Positions 23,201-33,668 are shown, counted from the stretch's first letter. The stretch is DNA of 64,000 bases from Amyelois transitella (GCF_032362555.1 NC_083531.1:5544501-5608500); one strand, 5' to 3'. Translations and numbers: made by a program. Notes: a model not told the origin generated them from the sequence alone.

Positions 23201-26200
23201 GGACGTCCTTAATTTGATCAAGATACGTTCGTCTAGGTCTTCCCACTCCGACCTTTCCCTCCACACTCTCCTTGTATATCTGCTTAGTCAACCTGCTTTC
23301 ATTCATCCTCTCCACATGACCGAACCATCTTAACATACCCTTTTCTATTCCTGTAACTACATCTTCTTTCACATCACAACATTCCCTTATCACGCTGTTC
23401 CTTATCCTGTCACTCAATTTCACACCCATCATACTCCTTAACGCTCTCATTTCCACTGCATTTATTCTGCTTTCATGCTTCTTTTGCCATACCCAACTTT
23501 CACTCCCATACATTAATGTCGGGACCAACACGCCCCTGTGCACAGCCAGTCGAGCCTTTTTGGATAGTTTCTGACTGCTCATAAAGGCATGCAAAGCTCC
23601 ATTCACCATGTTCCCCGCGTTCACTCTCCTTTCAATATCACTATCATACTTGCCATCTGATGTAAACTTTGATCCTAGATATACAAACTCTTTCACTTGC
23701 TCCACTTTTTCTCCTCCAATCAAAATATTACATGCTGTCATTTCTTTCTCCATTTCAAAAACCAGTGTTTTAGTTTTACTTACGTTCACTTTCATTCCTT
23801 TCTCTTTTAAAGCTTCATGCATACAGTTTACCATCTCCTGTAACTCCTCCGCTGATGACGCCAGTATAACCTGATCGTCGGCATAGAGCAGACATTTGAC
23901 GAGTAACTCATTCATCCTTAATCCACTTTTAGACTCTTTCAAATCTGTCAAACAGCTATCCATAAATAGGTTGAACAGCCACGGTGACGCAACACATCCT
24001 TGCCTAACGCCTTTCTCAATCTTAAACCACTCAGTGTGCGCTCCGTTTATCCTGACACAAGCACTCGAATCCTCATATAAGGATTTCAGTGCTCGTATTA
24101 AGAGACTGCTCACCCCATGCATAGAAAGTGCTGACCACAATTCATTCCTCTCAACTCTGTCATAGGCCTTTTCCAGATCTACGAATGTGCAATAGACTTT
24201 TTGACTCTTGGCCAAAAACTTTTCGGCTATGCACCGCAAGGAAAAGACCTGATCAGTACATCCCATTCCCTTTCGAAATCCCGCTTGAGCATCCCATATT
24301 TTGTCATCAGTTTCATTCCTGACTCTATTAATCAATACCTTAGCATACAATTTGCCGACGACGCTAAGCAGGCTTATACCACGATAATTTTTGCAGTCCA
24401 GCTGTGACCCTTTTCCTTTGTAAAGTGGCACGATAACAGCCTTACACCAATCTTTTGGTACTCGGCCGCTTCTCCAACACAAATTGAAAAGGCAGTACAA
24501 CTGACTAGCTACTACGCCTTTTCCTGCTTTAAGCATCTCGACCGACACTCTATCACACCCAGCAGCCTTTCCCGCTTTCATACTCTTAAGTGCTTCCACA
24601 ATTTCGAACATTTCAATTTCGCCTTCCATCTCATTCTCTTTTTCTTCGCTATAGCAGAAATCTTTCTTATTTCCTTCCTTTTTTTCAAATAAACTTTCAA
24701 AATAGTCCTTCCATATCTTTAGTACACATTCTTCTCCTTTCACAACGCTACCATCCTGGCATCTGATCCTAGTCAGCTCTCTGGTTATAGTATTTCCTCG
24801 GGCTGACCTTACGGATTTCCAGAATACTTTCAGATTTGACTGAAAGTCTTCTGATAGCCTTTTATCAAAATCCTCTTTATACTCTTCTTTCTTTCTAATC
24901 ACAGCTTTCTTAACCAAATCTTTCATTTTCTTATATTCCTTACGTGCTTCATTCACATCTTCATCTATAACCTCTTGCATTCTTAAGTTAGCTTTTGCTG
25001 CTAACAAATCCAGCCATGCTTTCTTCTTTAATCGCACAAGTTCTTGCACATCTTTACTTATCCACGCATTTTTGTGATTTTTTCCTTTCCTTCTCCTACT
25101 TACACCACACACTTCAACAGCTACTTTCACAATTCTTTCTTTAAATTCCTTCCATCCATCTTCAATATCGCTCATTTCATCTAAATCTTCAAATAGGCTT
25201 ATATAATTGAGATTCCTCTATAGGAATATGAAATAGTGACAGATTGCTAGCCCATCGCCTAAAAAAAGAATTCCAAGTTTAAAACACCTATCCCTTAGTC
25301 GCCTTTTACGACATCCAAGAGATGGGGTGGTCCTATTCTTTTTTGTATTGGTGCCGGGAACCCATACACTGTCGTAAAATTATTATTTTATTTTTTCTTT
25401 CTTTCACTTCAGCGCCCGCACCCACTTCAATGGTGATAACTGAAAATCAGCGTGCACTTCAGTTAGTGCAAAAATTCCGCTGAGTTATGACCTTTTCTAC
25501 TTGCTGCAGCACGCAAATGCATCTCAACTGTGTTTTTATAATGTTTTGTTTAACATTATAAAACTGTATTTTGTGTCTGTAGCAACTGAATAAACGTTTT
25601 TATCTATCTATCTATCTAAAATAACAAAAGTATAGGTACATGTTATTAATAAATATATGTATAACCGCCGTGCAGTGCAGTAAGCCGTTCACGAACGCGA
25701 TGTACCTGAAGCGGCACTACGCGGCCGCGCACAGCGGCCGCCAGCCGGCGCCGCGCGGCCGCCCCGCGCGCTCGCTAGATAAGGTATGTTACCGTGTTCA
25801 TTTCATGTTATAGTTCATTAATGAAATGAATTATACTGAACTAGCGACCCGCCCCGGCTTCGCACGGGTGCAAAATTATAAATGTTATTGTAGGTAGTGT
25901 AGTTATTCAATTCAATTCAATTCATTTATTAATATCAGATTACAAAGATCCAGTTTGTTAGTAATACATAAAATTATAAATCTGCAAAATAATATAAAAT
26001 AACATAAAAGGGTTAGTACTTAATTCTACTAGAATCTTTAAAGTTGACCATGTAGGGCCACCGGCATGGTACCCCGCACAAGATGCCTTATTATAGACGA
26101 GTCGTATCTGTCTGCCACAGTTCTTAGAATGGTATTGCCACTCGACCTTATCCTCCTTATCAAAGACGCCATTTTTTTTCTAATAACAGCGTGAAACCCG

Positions 26201-29200
26201 TCTGTTCTTGTTTGAGCAAACATTTCAGAGGCTTAATTTATAAGGCTTAAGTTATATAGATTATTTATTCCTACAGAAGAAAGAAGGAGAAAAGAGGAGA
26301 GAAATAATCAATTTTAAATAACTATATTATTAACATAAAAATTAAGAACATGTAACAACAATAAAAATTATTTTTGACATATCTCACTAACAAAACCATG
26401 GCAACCGTTGCTATGGCGTCTAGCAAGAAGGTTGCCTACAGTTATTATAGGTACATAAAAACCTTCCTCGTGAATCACTCTACCTGTTACAAAAAACCGC
26501 AACAAAATCCGTTGCGTAATTTTAAAGATTTAAGCATACAGATAAACAGACTAAATTAGCGACTTTGTTTTATACTATGTAGTGATAGCAGTTTATCTGA
26601 AACCAGTTTTGACCCGCGGGTTTGCTTGCGCGATTTAAGCGCGCAATACAAAAGTATCGAATCTCAATTGGCGCTAAATTCTTGCCTGTTCTAGGTGGCT
26701 CTAACCACCTAGAACAGGCAAGAATTTAGCGCCACATACGAAAGCAACGAATTTAGCGCCACATACGAAAGCAACGAATTTAAAACCACCTGCAACAGGC
26801 AAGAATTTAGCGCCACATACGAAAGCAACGAATTTAAAACCACCTGCAACAGGCAAGAATTTAGCGCCACCTACGAAAGCAACGAATTTAAAACCACCTG
26901 CAACAGGCAAGAATTTAGCGCCACCTACGAAAGCAACGAATTTAAAACCACCTGCAACAGGCAAGAATTTAGCGCCACCTACGAAAGCAACGAATTTAAA
27001 ACCACCTGCAACAGGCAAGAATTTAGCGCCACATACGAAAGCAACGAATTTAGCGCCACATACGAAAGCAACGAATTTAAAACCACCTGCAACAGGCAAG
27101 AATTTAGCGCCACCTACGAAAGCAACGAATTTAAAACCACCTGCAACAGGCAAGAATTTAGCGCCACATACGAAAGCAACGAATTTAAAACCACCTGCAA
27201 CAGGCAAGAATTTAGCGCCACCTACGAAAGCAACGAATTTAAAACCACCTGCAACAGGCAAGAATTTAGCGCCACATACGAAAGCAACGAATTTAGCGCC
27301 ACCTACGAAAGCAACGAATTTAAAACCACCTGCAACAGGCAAGAATTTAGCGCCACCTACGAAAGCAACGAATTTAAAACCACCTGCAACAGGCAAGAAT
27401 TTAGCGCCACATACGAAAGCAACGAATTTAGCGCCACCTACGAAAGCAACGAATTTAAAACCACCTGCAACAGGCAAGAATTTAGCGCCACATACGAAAG
27501 CAACGAATTTAGCGCCACCTACGAAAGCAACGAATTTAAAACCACCTGCAACAGGCAAGAATTTAGCGCCACATACGAAAGCAACGAATTTAGCGCCACC
27601 TACGAAAGCAACGAATTTAAAACCACCTGCAACAGGCAAGAATTTAGCGCCACATACGAAAGCAACGAATTTAAAACCACCTGCAACAGGCAAGAATTTA
27701 GCGCCACATACGAAAGCAACGAATTTAGCGCCACCTACGAAAGCAACGAATTTAGAGCCACCTAGAACAGGGAAGAAATTAGCGCCACCTACATTAGGCA
27801 AATAATTTAGCGCCACCTACAAAAAGCACGTGCCGTGTGGTTCCCAGCAACAATAGGGAAGATAAAAGAATAGGACCTCTCCATCTCGTATGCAGGGATC
27901 GTGGCAAGTGGAAAGATGTAGTCTCTGCCTACCCCCAAGGGAAAGAGGCGTGATTATATGTATGTACCAGCTGTCCCGGCAAACGTTGTTTTGCCATATA
28001 AATAATTATAATAATTTCTAGTTAAAAAAAATGTTAAGGGCGGACAACCCTTATCACTAAGGGGTGTGAAAAATAGATGTCGGCCGATTCTCAGACCTAC
28101 TAGACAATATGCTCTCGAAATTTCATGAGAATTGGTCAAGCCGTTTCGGAGGAGTACGGGAACGAACATTTTATATACATACTAGCTGACCCGGCAAACG
28201 CTGTTTTGCCAATTATTTCGAATGGTGAAAGAATTTTTAAAATCGGTCCAGTAGTTTTTGAGCCTATTCATTACAACCAAACAAACAAAGTTTTCCTCTT
28301 TATAATATTAGTGTAGACTAGCTGTGCCCGCGACTTCGTCATCATCGTCATCATTGAAATCCTCAAAAATTAATTATTTCCCCCGTTCTTTTCACATTTT
28401 CCATTATTTCTTTGCTCCTTAAAGTTACAGCGTGATGTTATATAGCTTAAAGCCTTCCTCGACAAATTTTCTATTCAACACAAAAACAATTTTTCACTTC
28501 GAACCAGTATTTCCTGAGATTAGCGCGTTCAAACAAACAAACTCTTCAGCTTTATACTATTAATATAGATATGAATGTATGTTTGTTATTTTTACTTGTC
28601 AGACAAAATACAAATTGCCGACGCAGCTCCCCACCCGCAAGTGGTCGCTGGTGGGGTCAGGCGACGTCACCATTGGAATTCTGGAAGACGTTAAGGAGAA
28701 ACAGACAGACGAACATACACCCAACCGGGTCATGTGTGAAGTCTGCGGGAAGTATGTTAAGGTGAGTTTTACATAGATTTAAGCACGTCTATTTCCCTTG
28801 CGGGGTAGATAGAGCCAACAGTGTTAAAAAGACTGGATAGGCCGCGTTCAACTTTTTGGCTTGATGATGGAATTGAGATTCCAATTGGTGACAGGTTCCT
28901 AGCCTGTTGCCTAAAAGAAGAATCCCAAGTTTTTTAAGCCTATCCCTCAGTCGCCTTTTACGACATCCATGCGAAAGAAAAGGAGTACCCTCGTCCTATT
29001 CTTTTATTACATACAAACATAAAATCACGCCTTTTTCCCAGAGTGGTAGGCAGAAACAACATCTTTCCACTTGCCACGATCCCTGCACCCTTCCTTCGCT
29101 TCATCTACATTCATCTCTCTTCATGCAAGCTCGCCGGTTTCATGCTTTTTTTTTTGTTTAAATACATTTTTTTTTTAATTTAAGGGTGGACAACCCTTAT

Positions 29201-31676
29201 CACTGAGGGGTATGAAAAATAGATGTTGGCCGATTCTCAGACCTAGTCAATATGCTCACGAAATTTCATGAGAATCGGTGAAGCCGTTTCGGAGGTGTAC
29301 GGGAACGAACATTGTAACACGAGAATTTTATATACAAGACGAGAATTTTATACATTATATACAGTGCATTTTTAAAACGACTTCATCCTTTTAAACATAG
29401 ACTATACCCATGTATGAGCCGTTTGAGCCTATTTTTATTTAAATTAAACGTCATCATTTTCACATTTAAAAAACCCTCAAAAACTAACTCACACGCTTTA
29501 TTAAAGACCAATACTACAAAAAAAAAAAAAAAACTTAACATGTAAATAATTGTCTGAAAAAAAAATTATTTTTCTAGTATCAAGATCAAGTAAAGTACAG
29601 AGTTGTCGAGATCGCTCAGCTGAATAAATTGTGTCGTTGACCTTTGCATCTTACGCGTCGGTTTCCGCCGGCCGGGGTGATATGACGTATTTAGGATCGT
29701 GGATTTTGATACTTTTTTTTTCGAACTTTCTTAAATATGACCCGATATTTTTCTTCTAACTTTTTTAAATATCCTTTAGATGAGTACTTTTAACAGTTAA
29801 ATTTATGCAGTTGATTTAAAAGTCACCCTGTACTATAATTATTTCCCTTATATTTATACTACGTGTAAGTAGTACAGATAAAATACTGTTATTATAGACA
29901 CCCTCGGAGCTCAAATACCACCAGCAGACTCATCACTCGTCTGTCAATAACTTCGTCTGTTCGCACTGCGACAAGGGGTTCAAGAGGAAGGATCTTCTGC
30001 AGGTGAGATTACGTGATAATAACGGCTATATCACTTGCGGGGTAGACAGAGCCGGTGGTATTGATAAGACTGAAAGGCCCGGGTTCAGCTGTTATGGATT
30101 TATGATGGAATTGAGATTCAAATAGTGACAGGTCGCCAGCCCATCGCCTATAAGTTAAGCCTATCCCTTTGTCGCCTTTTACGACATTCACGTAATAATA
30201 TACAAAACATAGAATAGGGCCATTTCATCTCTTTCCCATGGATATTGTGAAAGGTGACTAAGGGATAGGCGTTAATTATTAGCTTGGCTTAATGATAGAA
30301 TTGAGAATTAAGCCAAGCAAATGAACTTGACTTTGCAGTGTTTTGATGACTGTTGGCTCTGTCTACCCCGCAGGGCGTATAGACGTGATTATACATGTAA
30401 TGTTATGTTTCACAGAGTCACGAGCGCGTTCACACGGGCGAGCGGCCGTACCCGTGCGAGCAGTGCGGGAAGGCGTTCAAGACCTACGCTGCGCGGAGGA
30501 GGCACTTGTTGGTAATTAGTTCTTGTTGCCGTGCCGTGTGGTTCCCGGCACCAATAGTAAAAAAGAACAGGATTCATCCTCCATCTCTTTCCCATGGACG
30601 TCGTAAAAGGCGATTAAGGGATAAGGCTTACAAACTTGGGATTCTTTTTTAGGCGATGGGCTAGCAACCTGTCATTATTTGAATCTCAATATAATATTTC
30701 GGCCTTTCCAAGGGTTATAGACGTGATATCATGTTTGTTTGTATAACATAATAACTATACTTTTTATACGGTCGCAAAGCTCCGTGCCGTAGATAGTTTG
30801 TGTTAAGTAGATAATTTAAACACATTTTTATATTTTCGACGGACTCTGTGGCGCAGCGGTAGTACGCTTGTCTGTGACACCGGAGGTCCCGGGTTCGAAT
30901 CCCGGTCAGGGCATGATGAGAAAAGAACTTTTTCTGATTGGCCTGGGTCTTGGATGTTTATCTATATACGTATTTATTATAAAATATAGTATCGTTGAGT
31001 TAGTATCTCGTAACTAGCGTTGAAAATTCCGAAAGAAACAAATTGTTTTTTTCGGTGAAAGAAACGTTTTTCGTTTTTTACCGTTTTATTGGTTTGTTAC
31101 ATTGAAATATATCACAATAAAACCTTGGGGAAAAAACGGTTTTATTGAGATTTTCGTCGTTTGTTTCGAAAAATATAAAAAAAAACGATTGGAAAGCTAT
31201 ATATATATTCTATGTATAATTACCAATTTTTAAAACAATGATGCATATTGTAAGGTAATCAATACTTTTCCTATCGTATTTTTCCGTTTCTTTCATATTT
31301 TTCCGTTTTATTAATAAAAAACATGAAATATTTCATTCTTATCTTTCTTGAAACTTTCGTAAAAAACTTGTATAAATACGAGGGAATTTGAAATAAACCG
31401 GAAAATTTCCCGCTTTTTTCAATCCTACTCGTAACACAAGTCTCGAACTTACTTCGAGGCTAACTCGATCAGTGTAATTTGTCCCGTATATATTTACTTA
31501 TAATAATATTACAGGTGCATACAGGTGAGCGTAGACACGTGTGCTCTCTCTGCAACAAGAGGTTCCAGCTCTCCAGCAGCGTGAAGTGGCACATCAAGAC
31601 TGCGCATCTGAATTTGCCGTGGCCGCAACGAAAAAAGGAACGGAAAAAAAAAGACGCGACGAAAAGTTTTGAATAA
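17265..31676 (+). CDS. Gene D: ZAD-C2H2 zinc-finger protein with AT-hook-like motif, nine exons, 657 aa
   Basis: Exons 17265-17372, 19876-20010, 20673-21639, 22199-22332, 25676-25783, 28603-28761, 29898-30002, 30416-30511 and 31515-31676, all GT/AG; the frame is unbroken (658 codons with TAA). Residues 1-81 are a ZAD (CRGCL; CVFC with [11 protein letters not shown]). The acidic linker has FKHE (119-122) and a KKKK tract. A block at 201-232 ([17 protein letters not shown] core) precedes finger 1 at 241. About twelve C2H2 fingers follow; several are split by introns. PRGRP (474-478) is an AT-hook core, followed by a TRKWSLV linker. Compared with E and F it lacks two fingers between the seventh and the AT hook. 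GC is very high in exons 4-5. A nuclear DNA-binding regulator is inferred; targets are unknown. The introns hold a LINE, MITEs and a 27-bp minisatellite. The exon 4 acceptor lies in R1-like sequence. Confidence 0.87.
17422..17505 (+). mobile_element. Degenerate LINE 3' fragment
   Basis: Sense text for [13 protein letters not shown] and EVCRYCDK resembles the LINE C-terminus; in gene D intron 1. Confidence 0.65.
17654..18500. mobile_element. 847-bp GC-rich TIR element with 8-bp target duplication
   Basis: The ends are inverted repeats: GGCTCAACTCTTAAAACGGG at left and, read inward from the right, GGTTAAACTCTTGAAACGGG, continuing to CCACCGCC. CATAAATC flanks both sides (17646-17653 and 18501-18508). 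Inside are long G runs near the left end, C runs in the middle, a palindrome GCGGAGCGAGCGAAGCGAGC, and TTAGG tracts. There is no long open frame. The 8-bp duplication fits hAT- or Merlin-like elements, but the superfamily is unassigned. Confidence 0.8.
18156..18275 (+). repeat. Short TTAGG tracts (insect telomere-type)
   Basis: GGTTAGGTTAGGTTAGGTTG near 18157 and GGTTAGGTTAGGTT near 18257, both inside the 847-bp element. Confidence 0.7.
18533..19642 (+). mobile_element. hAT-like 1.1-kb element carrying a captured exon
   Basis: Terminal inverted repeat TAGGGATGTGGACT is exact for 14 bp at both ends, with GTGT/AAAA similarity further in. This start is typical of hAT ends. The 8 bp on each side do not match exactly, so no target duplication is claimed. 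No transposase is visible; a short exon lies at 18847-18974. Confidence 0.65.
18847..18974 (+). pseudogene. Exon-like fragment inside the hAT-like element
   Basis: ATG opens 42 codons with [19 protein letters not shown] and [10 protein letters not shown], followed by a strong GTAAGT donor at 18975. From memory of the family, the text resembles N-termini of transposon-associated SWIM/YqaJ-type insect proteins; this is tentative. The next exon could not be placed with confidence (an acceptor is possible near 19250). Confidence 0.4.
20037..20290 (-). mobile_element. RTE-like LINE 3' end (type a)
   Basis: Reverse copy of the 6366-6642 family, beginning 26 bp after the donor of gene D exon 2. Confidence 0.75.
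20363..20610 (+). repeat. R1 repeat copy
   Basis: Old, diverged R1 spanning head to tail, ending about 60 bp before gene D exon 3. Confidence 0.75.
21690..21810 (-). mobile_element. RTE-like LINE 3' end (type e) fragment
   Basis: Shares ATGAAATTCAGCTTATATG and GGTCATAGGGTACCTTTCA with the copy at 16258-16400; starts 50 bp after gene D exon 3. Confidence 0.5.
21980..22185 (+). repeat. R1 copy and tail fragment reaching the exon 4 acceptor of gene D
   Basis: An internally deleted plus copy (21980-22115) is followed by a GCCGGGGTAGACAGAGCC fragment at about 22158-22175, just before the acceptor ending 22198. Confidence 0.65.
22451..22941 (-). mobile_element. MITE M1 (TA-target, about 490 bp), copy 1
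   Basis: Reverse orientation copy; the ends ACAGGCTTATGACTTTTAAT and AAATGTCACCCCGTA are decayed versions of CAGGGTGACATTTAAAACAA. A 19-bp inverted repeat GTTGTCGAGATCGCT-type hairpin lies near 22675-22712. Confidence 0.8.
23036..25192 (-). mobile_element. 5'-truncated non-LTR retrotransposon (LINE)
   Basis: The minus-strand element ends in a (TATG)n tail and is flanked by the 9-bp duplication ATAGGCTTA (23027-23035 and 25193-25201). It starts within the coding region, so its 5' half, including any endonuclease, is missing. Fragments of its 3' end occur all through the window. Confidence 0.9.
23055..25175 (-). CDS. LINE reverse transcriptase, open frame (N-terminus truncated)
   Basis: 706 codons from the first ATG to the stop, with the frame still open upstream to the truncation point. 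Reverse-transcriptase landmarks are in order: [52 protein letters not shown], and the catalytic [11 protein letters not shown]. The C-terminus has RWFGHVERM and [12 protein letters not shown]. The protein copies its own RNA into DNA at the target. No apurinic-type endonuclease domain is present, so this copy cannot be autonomous. The absence of any stop in 706 codons implies a recent insertion. The clade is not assigned with confidence. Confidence 0.88.
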   Translation of the reverse strand: MSDIEDGWKEFKERIVKVAVEVCGVSRRRKGKNHKNAWISKDVQELVRLKKKAWLDLLAAKANLRMQEVIDEDVNEARKEYKKMKDLVKKAVIRKKEEYKEDFDKRLSEDFQSNLKVFWKSVRSARGNTITRELTRIRCQDGSVVKGEECVLKIWKDYFESLFEKKEGNKKDFCYSEEKENEMEGEIEMFEIVEALKSMKAGKAAGCDRVSVEMLKAGKGVVASQLYCLFNLCWRSGRVPKDWCKAVIVPLYKGKGSQLDCKNYRGISLLSVVGKLYAKVLINRVRNETDDKIWDAQAGFRKGMGCTDQVFSLRCIAEKFLAKSQKVYCTFVDLEKAYDRVERNELWSALSMHGVSSLLIRALKSLYEDSSACVRINGAHTEWFKIEKGVRQGCVASPWLFNLFMDSCLTDLKESKSGLRMNELLVKCLLYADDQVILASSAEELQEMVNCMHEALKEKGMKVNVSKTKTLVFEMEKEMTACNILIGGEKVEQVKEFVYLGSKFTSDGKYDSDIERRVNAGNMVNGALHAFMSSQKLSKKARLAVHRGVLVPTLMYGSESWVWQKKHESRINAVEMRALRSMMGVKLSDRIRNSVIRECCDVKEDVVTGIEKGMLRWFGHVERMNESRLTKQIYKESVEGKVGVGRPRRTYLDQIKDVLVKGQVKSTRNRRACMKRVMNVDEAKEVCRDRGKWKEVVSAYPSGKEA
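25378..25660. other. Intron sequence, nothing recognised
   Basis: Unassigned gene D intron 4 sequence with a short (TCTA)n run near 25605. Confidence 0.4.
25845..26560 (+). mobile_element. RTE-like LINE 3' end (type c) split by an insertion
   Basis: Starts GACCCGCCCCGGCTTCGCAC (about 25850) and resumes near 26450 with AAAAACCTTCCTCGTGAATC as in the copy at 9117. About 570 bp of other AT-rich repeat (TTCAATTCAATTCAATTCAT start) lies between. Confidence 0.7.
26672..26734. repeat. Perfect hairpin at the edge of the 27-bp array
   Basis: The arm CGCTAAATTCTTGCCTGTTC continues to TAGGTGG, then a short loop, then the complementary arm that merges into the array. Arm length is near 29 bp. Confidence 0.9.
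26700..27820 (-). repeat. 27-bp minisatellite in gene D intron 5
   Basis: About 41 units of 27 bp, alternating two or three types (unit core GAATTTAGCGCCACCTACG or GAATTTAAAACCACCTGCA). Because 27 is a multiple of three, the minus strand stays open for 371 codons (27816-26701) as nine-residue repeats such as KFVAFVGGA and KFLPVAGGF. No start context, promoter or homologue supports a gene, so I call it a repeat. Confidence 0.9.
27829..27963 (+). mobile_element. R1 head fused to LINE 3' end
   Basis: R1 head (27829-27890) runs straight into LINE 3' text GCAGGGATCGTGGCAAGTGG and the tail GGCGTGATTATATGTATG. It is a chimeric junction. Confidence 0.75.
27967..28318 (+). mobile_element. Two RTE-like LINE 3' ends (type d) in tandem
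   Basis: First copy 27967-28185 (GTCCCGGCAAACGTTGTTTT), second 28186-28318 (GACCCGGCAAACGCTGTTTT), each ending in a short AT tail. Confidence 0.7.
28318..28571 (+). mobile_element. RTE-like LINE 3' end (type a)
   Basis: TGCCCGCGACTTCGTCATCA to TTCAGCTTTATACTATTAAT; ends 31 bp before gene D exon 6. Confidence 0.75.
28776..29000 (-). repeat. R1 repeat copy
   Basis: Starts 14 bp after the donor of gene D exon 6, minus orientation. Confidence 0.8.
29012..29145 (-). mobile_element. LINE 3'-end fragment
   Basis: CACGCCTTTTTCCCAGAGTG through CATGCAAGCTCGCCGGTTTC. Confidence 0.8.
29180..29345 (+). mobile_element. RTE-like LINE 3' end (type d)
   Basis: AAGGGTGGACAACCCTTATC to GGAACGAACATTGTAACACG; sister of 27967-28185. 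Confidence 0.7.
29362..29830 (+). mobile_element. MITE M1, copy 2
   Basis: Plus orientation, TA flanks, ends TTAAAAGTCACCCTG; lies 67 bp before gene D exon 7. Confidence 0.85.
30005..30395. repeat. R1 inverted pair
   Basis: A minus copy (30005-30200) and a plus copy (30205-30395) fill gene D intron 7 almost wholly, from 2 bp after one exon to about 20 bp before the next. Confidence 0.8.
30529..30735 (+). repeat. R1 repeat copy
   Basis: GCCGTGTGGTTCCCGGCACC head, 18 bp after the donor of gene D exon 8; tail shortened. Confidence 0.85.
30838..31495 (+). mobile_element. tRNA-derived SINE S1 interrupted by a hAT-like MITE
   Basis: The head has intact box-A-like CAGCGGTAGTACGC and box-B GGTTCGAATCCC. 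The body is split at CTCGTAAC by the 31015-31427 element and then resumes with ACAAGTCTCGAACTTACTTC. Confidence 0.9.
31015..31427. mobile_element. hAT-like MITE (413 bp) with 8-bp target duplication
   Basis: The flank CTCGTAAC is present on both sides (31007-31014 and 31428-31435), while unoccupied S1 copies have it once. Ends: TAGCGTTGAAAA at left and, inward from the right, TAGGATTGAAAA. AT-rich interior, no open frame. Confidence 0.85.
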
Positions 31677-31680
31677 TAAA
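31675..31680 (+). promoter_or_regulatory. Poly(A) signal of gene D
   Basis: AATAAA overlapping the TAA stop codon of gene D. Confidence 0.55.
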
Positions 31681-31699
31681 AATGTTTTGTGCACTAAAG

Positions 31700-32028
31700 C
31701 TCGTTTTCTTGTCCGATTTAATCGTAAGATGGTAAAAACACAAAAGTTACATAAGAGCTTACCTGTTGAATGATAATGACGAAATTTACGGAGTTATAGA
31801 AATAAGTTTACGAAAATTTCCCTACAACAAAACTTTCGAGATCCCGCCAAAATTTGTTTGCATTTTTTATACACGAATTGGCTAAGCTCATAAACTATGA
31901 TGCTCGTTAGAATTCTTCTTCAACATATAAAATGCTAAAGGCAAACTCTCAGAACTATGCTATTACGCAGATATTGTACTTATTACAAAAAAAAAAAATA
32001 AAGTTCAAAAACAATTGAAATATAAAAA
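31700..32028. other. Intergenic, nothing recognised
   Basis: AT-rich 3' flank of gene D with no supported feature. Confidence 0.4.
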
Positions 32029-32303
32029 TAATAGAACTGTTTTGCATTACAACAAAACAGATATTATATACAATTAACACACAGCATAGATAATGAAGAA
32101 GCTGTCTATGGTTTTACCATACATACGGTATAAAGCCAACAAATTGTCATTGGTTTAGCTTTCATTTCCGGTCACCGCAAGACATATCCATCCTGTCAAT
32201 GTCATCTCTTCATAGTAGTTCTTCAGCAGCAAGAGCCTTGCTCTATGCTGTGTGTTAATTGTATATAATATCTGTTTTGTTGTAATGCAAAACAGTTCTA
32301 TTA
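32029..32303. mobile_element. 191-bp MITE inside a palindrome
   Basis: Core 32071-32261 has inverted ends CAATTAACACACAGCATAGA. Its flanks (TTGCATTACAACAAAACAGA and complement) are also inverted, making arms of about 62 bp. The middle matches the right subterminal part of the 3.8-kb element, so both are one family. Confidence 0.8.
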
Positions 32304-33668
32304 TATACGGTCTTAACACACAGCATAGATAATGAAGACTTGTTTGTTATCTGCTGGTGACAAGAAATGATTAAGAACCTTTATCAAAGGAACCAAAAAT
32401 GCTATGTGAACTGTAAGCTGAAAAAAAATAAAAAATATGTTATATCTTTTAAATCAACTCACTTCAATTAAAAATTGTGATACCTAGGTAACAGAAATTG
32501 AAAAGTATCACTTGCAACATATTTACATGCCTATTACCAATAGACCTGATAAATGTTAAAACAACATTTAATCTCAATAAATCAAAAGAAAATCTTATTT
32601 AAATTAGATAATTTCAAGCTTGAAATAAAGTAACATTTAAGCATAACATGTTTTAACTCTTTACTACTCCATATATTTGCAAAACAATTATTATTAAGTT
32701 TAAGGATAATATACTTAATAATTTTATTCACTAAATGAAGTTAATGATCAACATCATTAATTATGTTATTACATCTTTCTACATAACAACTTAAATATTC
32801 AAAAAGTTATTATGTACACAGTCATTTAAGTCAGTCATCTGTGACCTATATACTGGATGGCAGTAATGTGGACAGCAGTAATGATTATTCCTATTAATGT
32901 GAAATGATAAATTTTCTCAATTAAAATTTTTTTGAACTGCTGAAAGGGCCACCGCCGACCTTATACTTCCAGGAAATGCATCAATAATAATTTATTTGAA
33001 AATAGTACTTAAACACACAGCTATCATAGCTGTTAGAGCAGGCATATTGCTCCCATAAAAGATTAAAAAATAATAATTATTATATATATAATATTAAATT
33101 TCCACCCTCAAGTTCAGGATTTATTGAAAGTTCTAAGTTAAACTAGGCAAACTCTTTCCTCAGCATGGGGCAATAAACGCCATCTTGACTGCTCATAACT
33201 TCTAGAGTCAGTTAGAGAACAAAATTCAAAATTGAGGCCACATAATTATATCATCTTATATTATACCTTGTTCGGATATAACAAGTAGTGTTAAATCATG
33301 AACTCTACTTCCCGCAGCTAATGTAATATATACAACTATAGCTGCTCTCCTGGAGAAATGGGATAATGACTCTATGAAAGGGGTTTTGATCAACTAATCA
33401 AACCATTTTAGGTCCCAATTGAGGGCTCTTATTAGTATGGGGTTAAGCTCTAAGTATAACTTTCAATACTTGTCAATAAAGAAATTGTTTGAATATTAAT
33501 TTATTAGCAGCTCCACAAAAGGTCAAAATAGCTTATTTGTGTGAACCTATTGTGTTATAAGCTAGGTGTTTCCTTTAGAATAAACTGCCTAAAAATCAAG
33601 CAATATCATTAGTCTATTTATCATTTATTCTTTTTAGCTGGCCCCAAAAAAAAAAAAAAACCAAGCTC

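Larger units (their letters stand above)
22983..25375. repeat. R1 inverted pair interrupted by the LINE
   Basis: R1 plus (22983-23035) and R1 minus (25193-25375) flank the LINE, which landed at ATAGGCTTA at their junction. Removing the LINE and one copy of the duplication restores a continuous pair. Confidence 0.75.

Noticed and set aside
26701..27816. 371-codon frame as a secreted or structural repeat protein
   Set aside because: Explained by a 27-bp period; no start context, splice evidence or unique sequence.
30838..30912. tRNA gene
   Set aside because: Has box A and B text but the acceptor stem does not close and the same unit recurs with a SINE body and tail.
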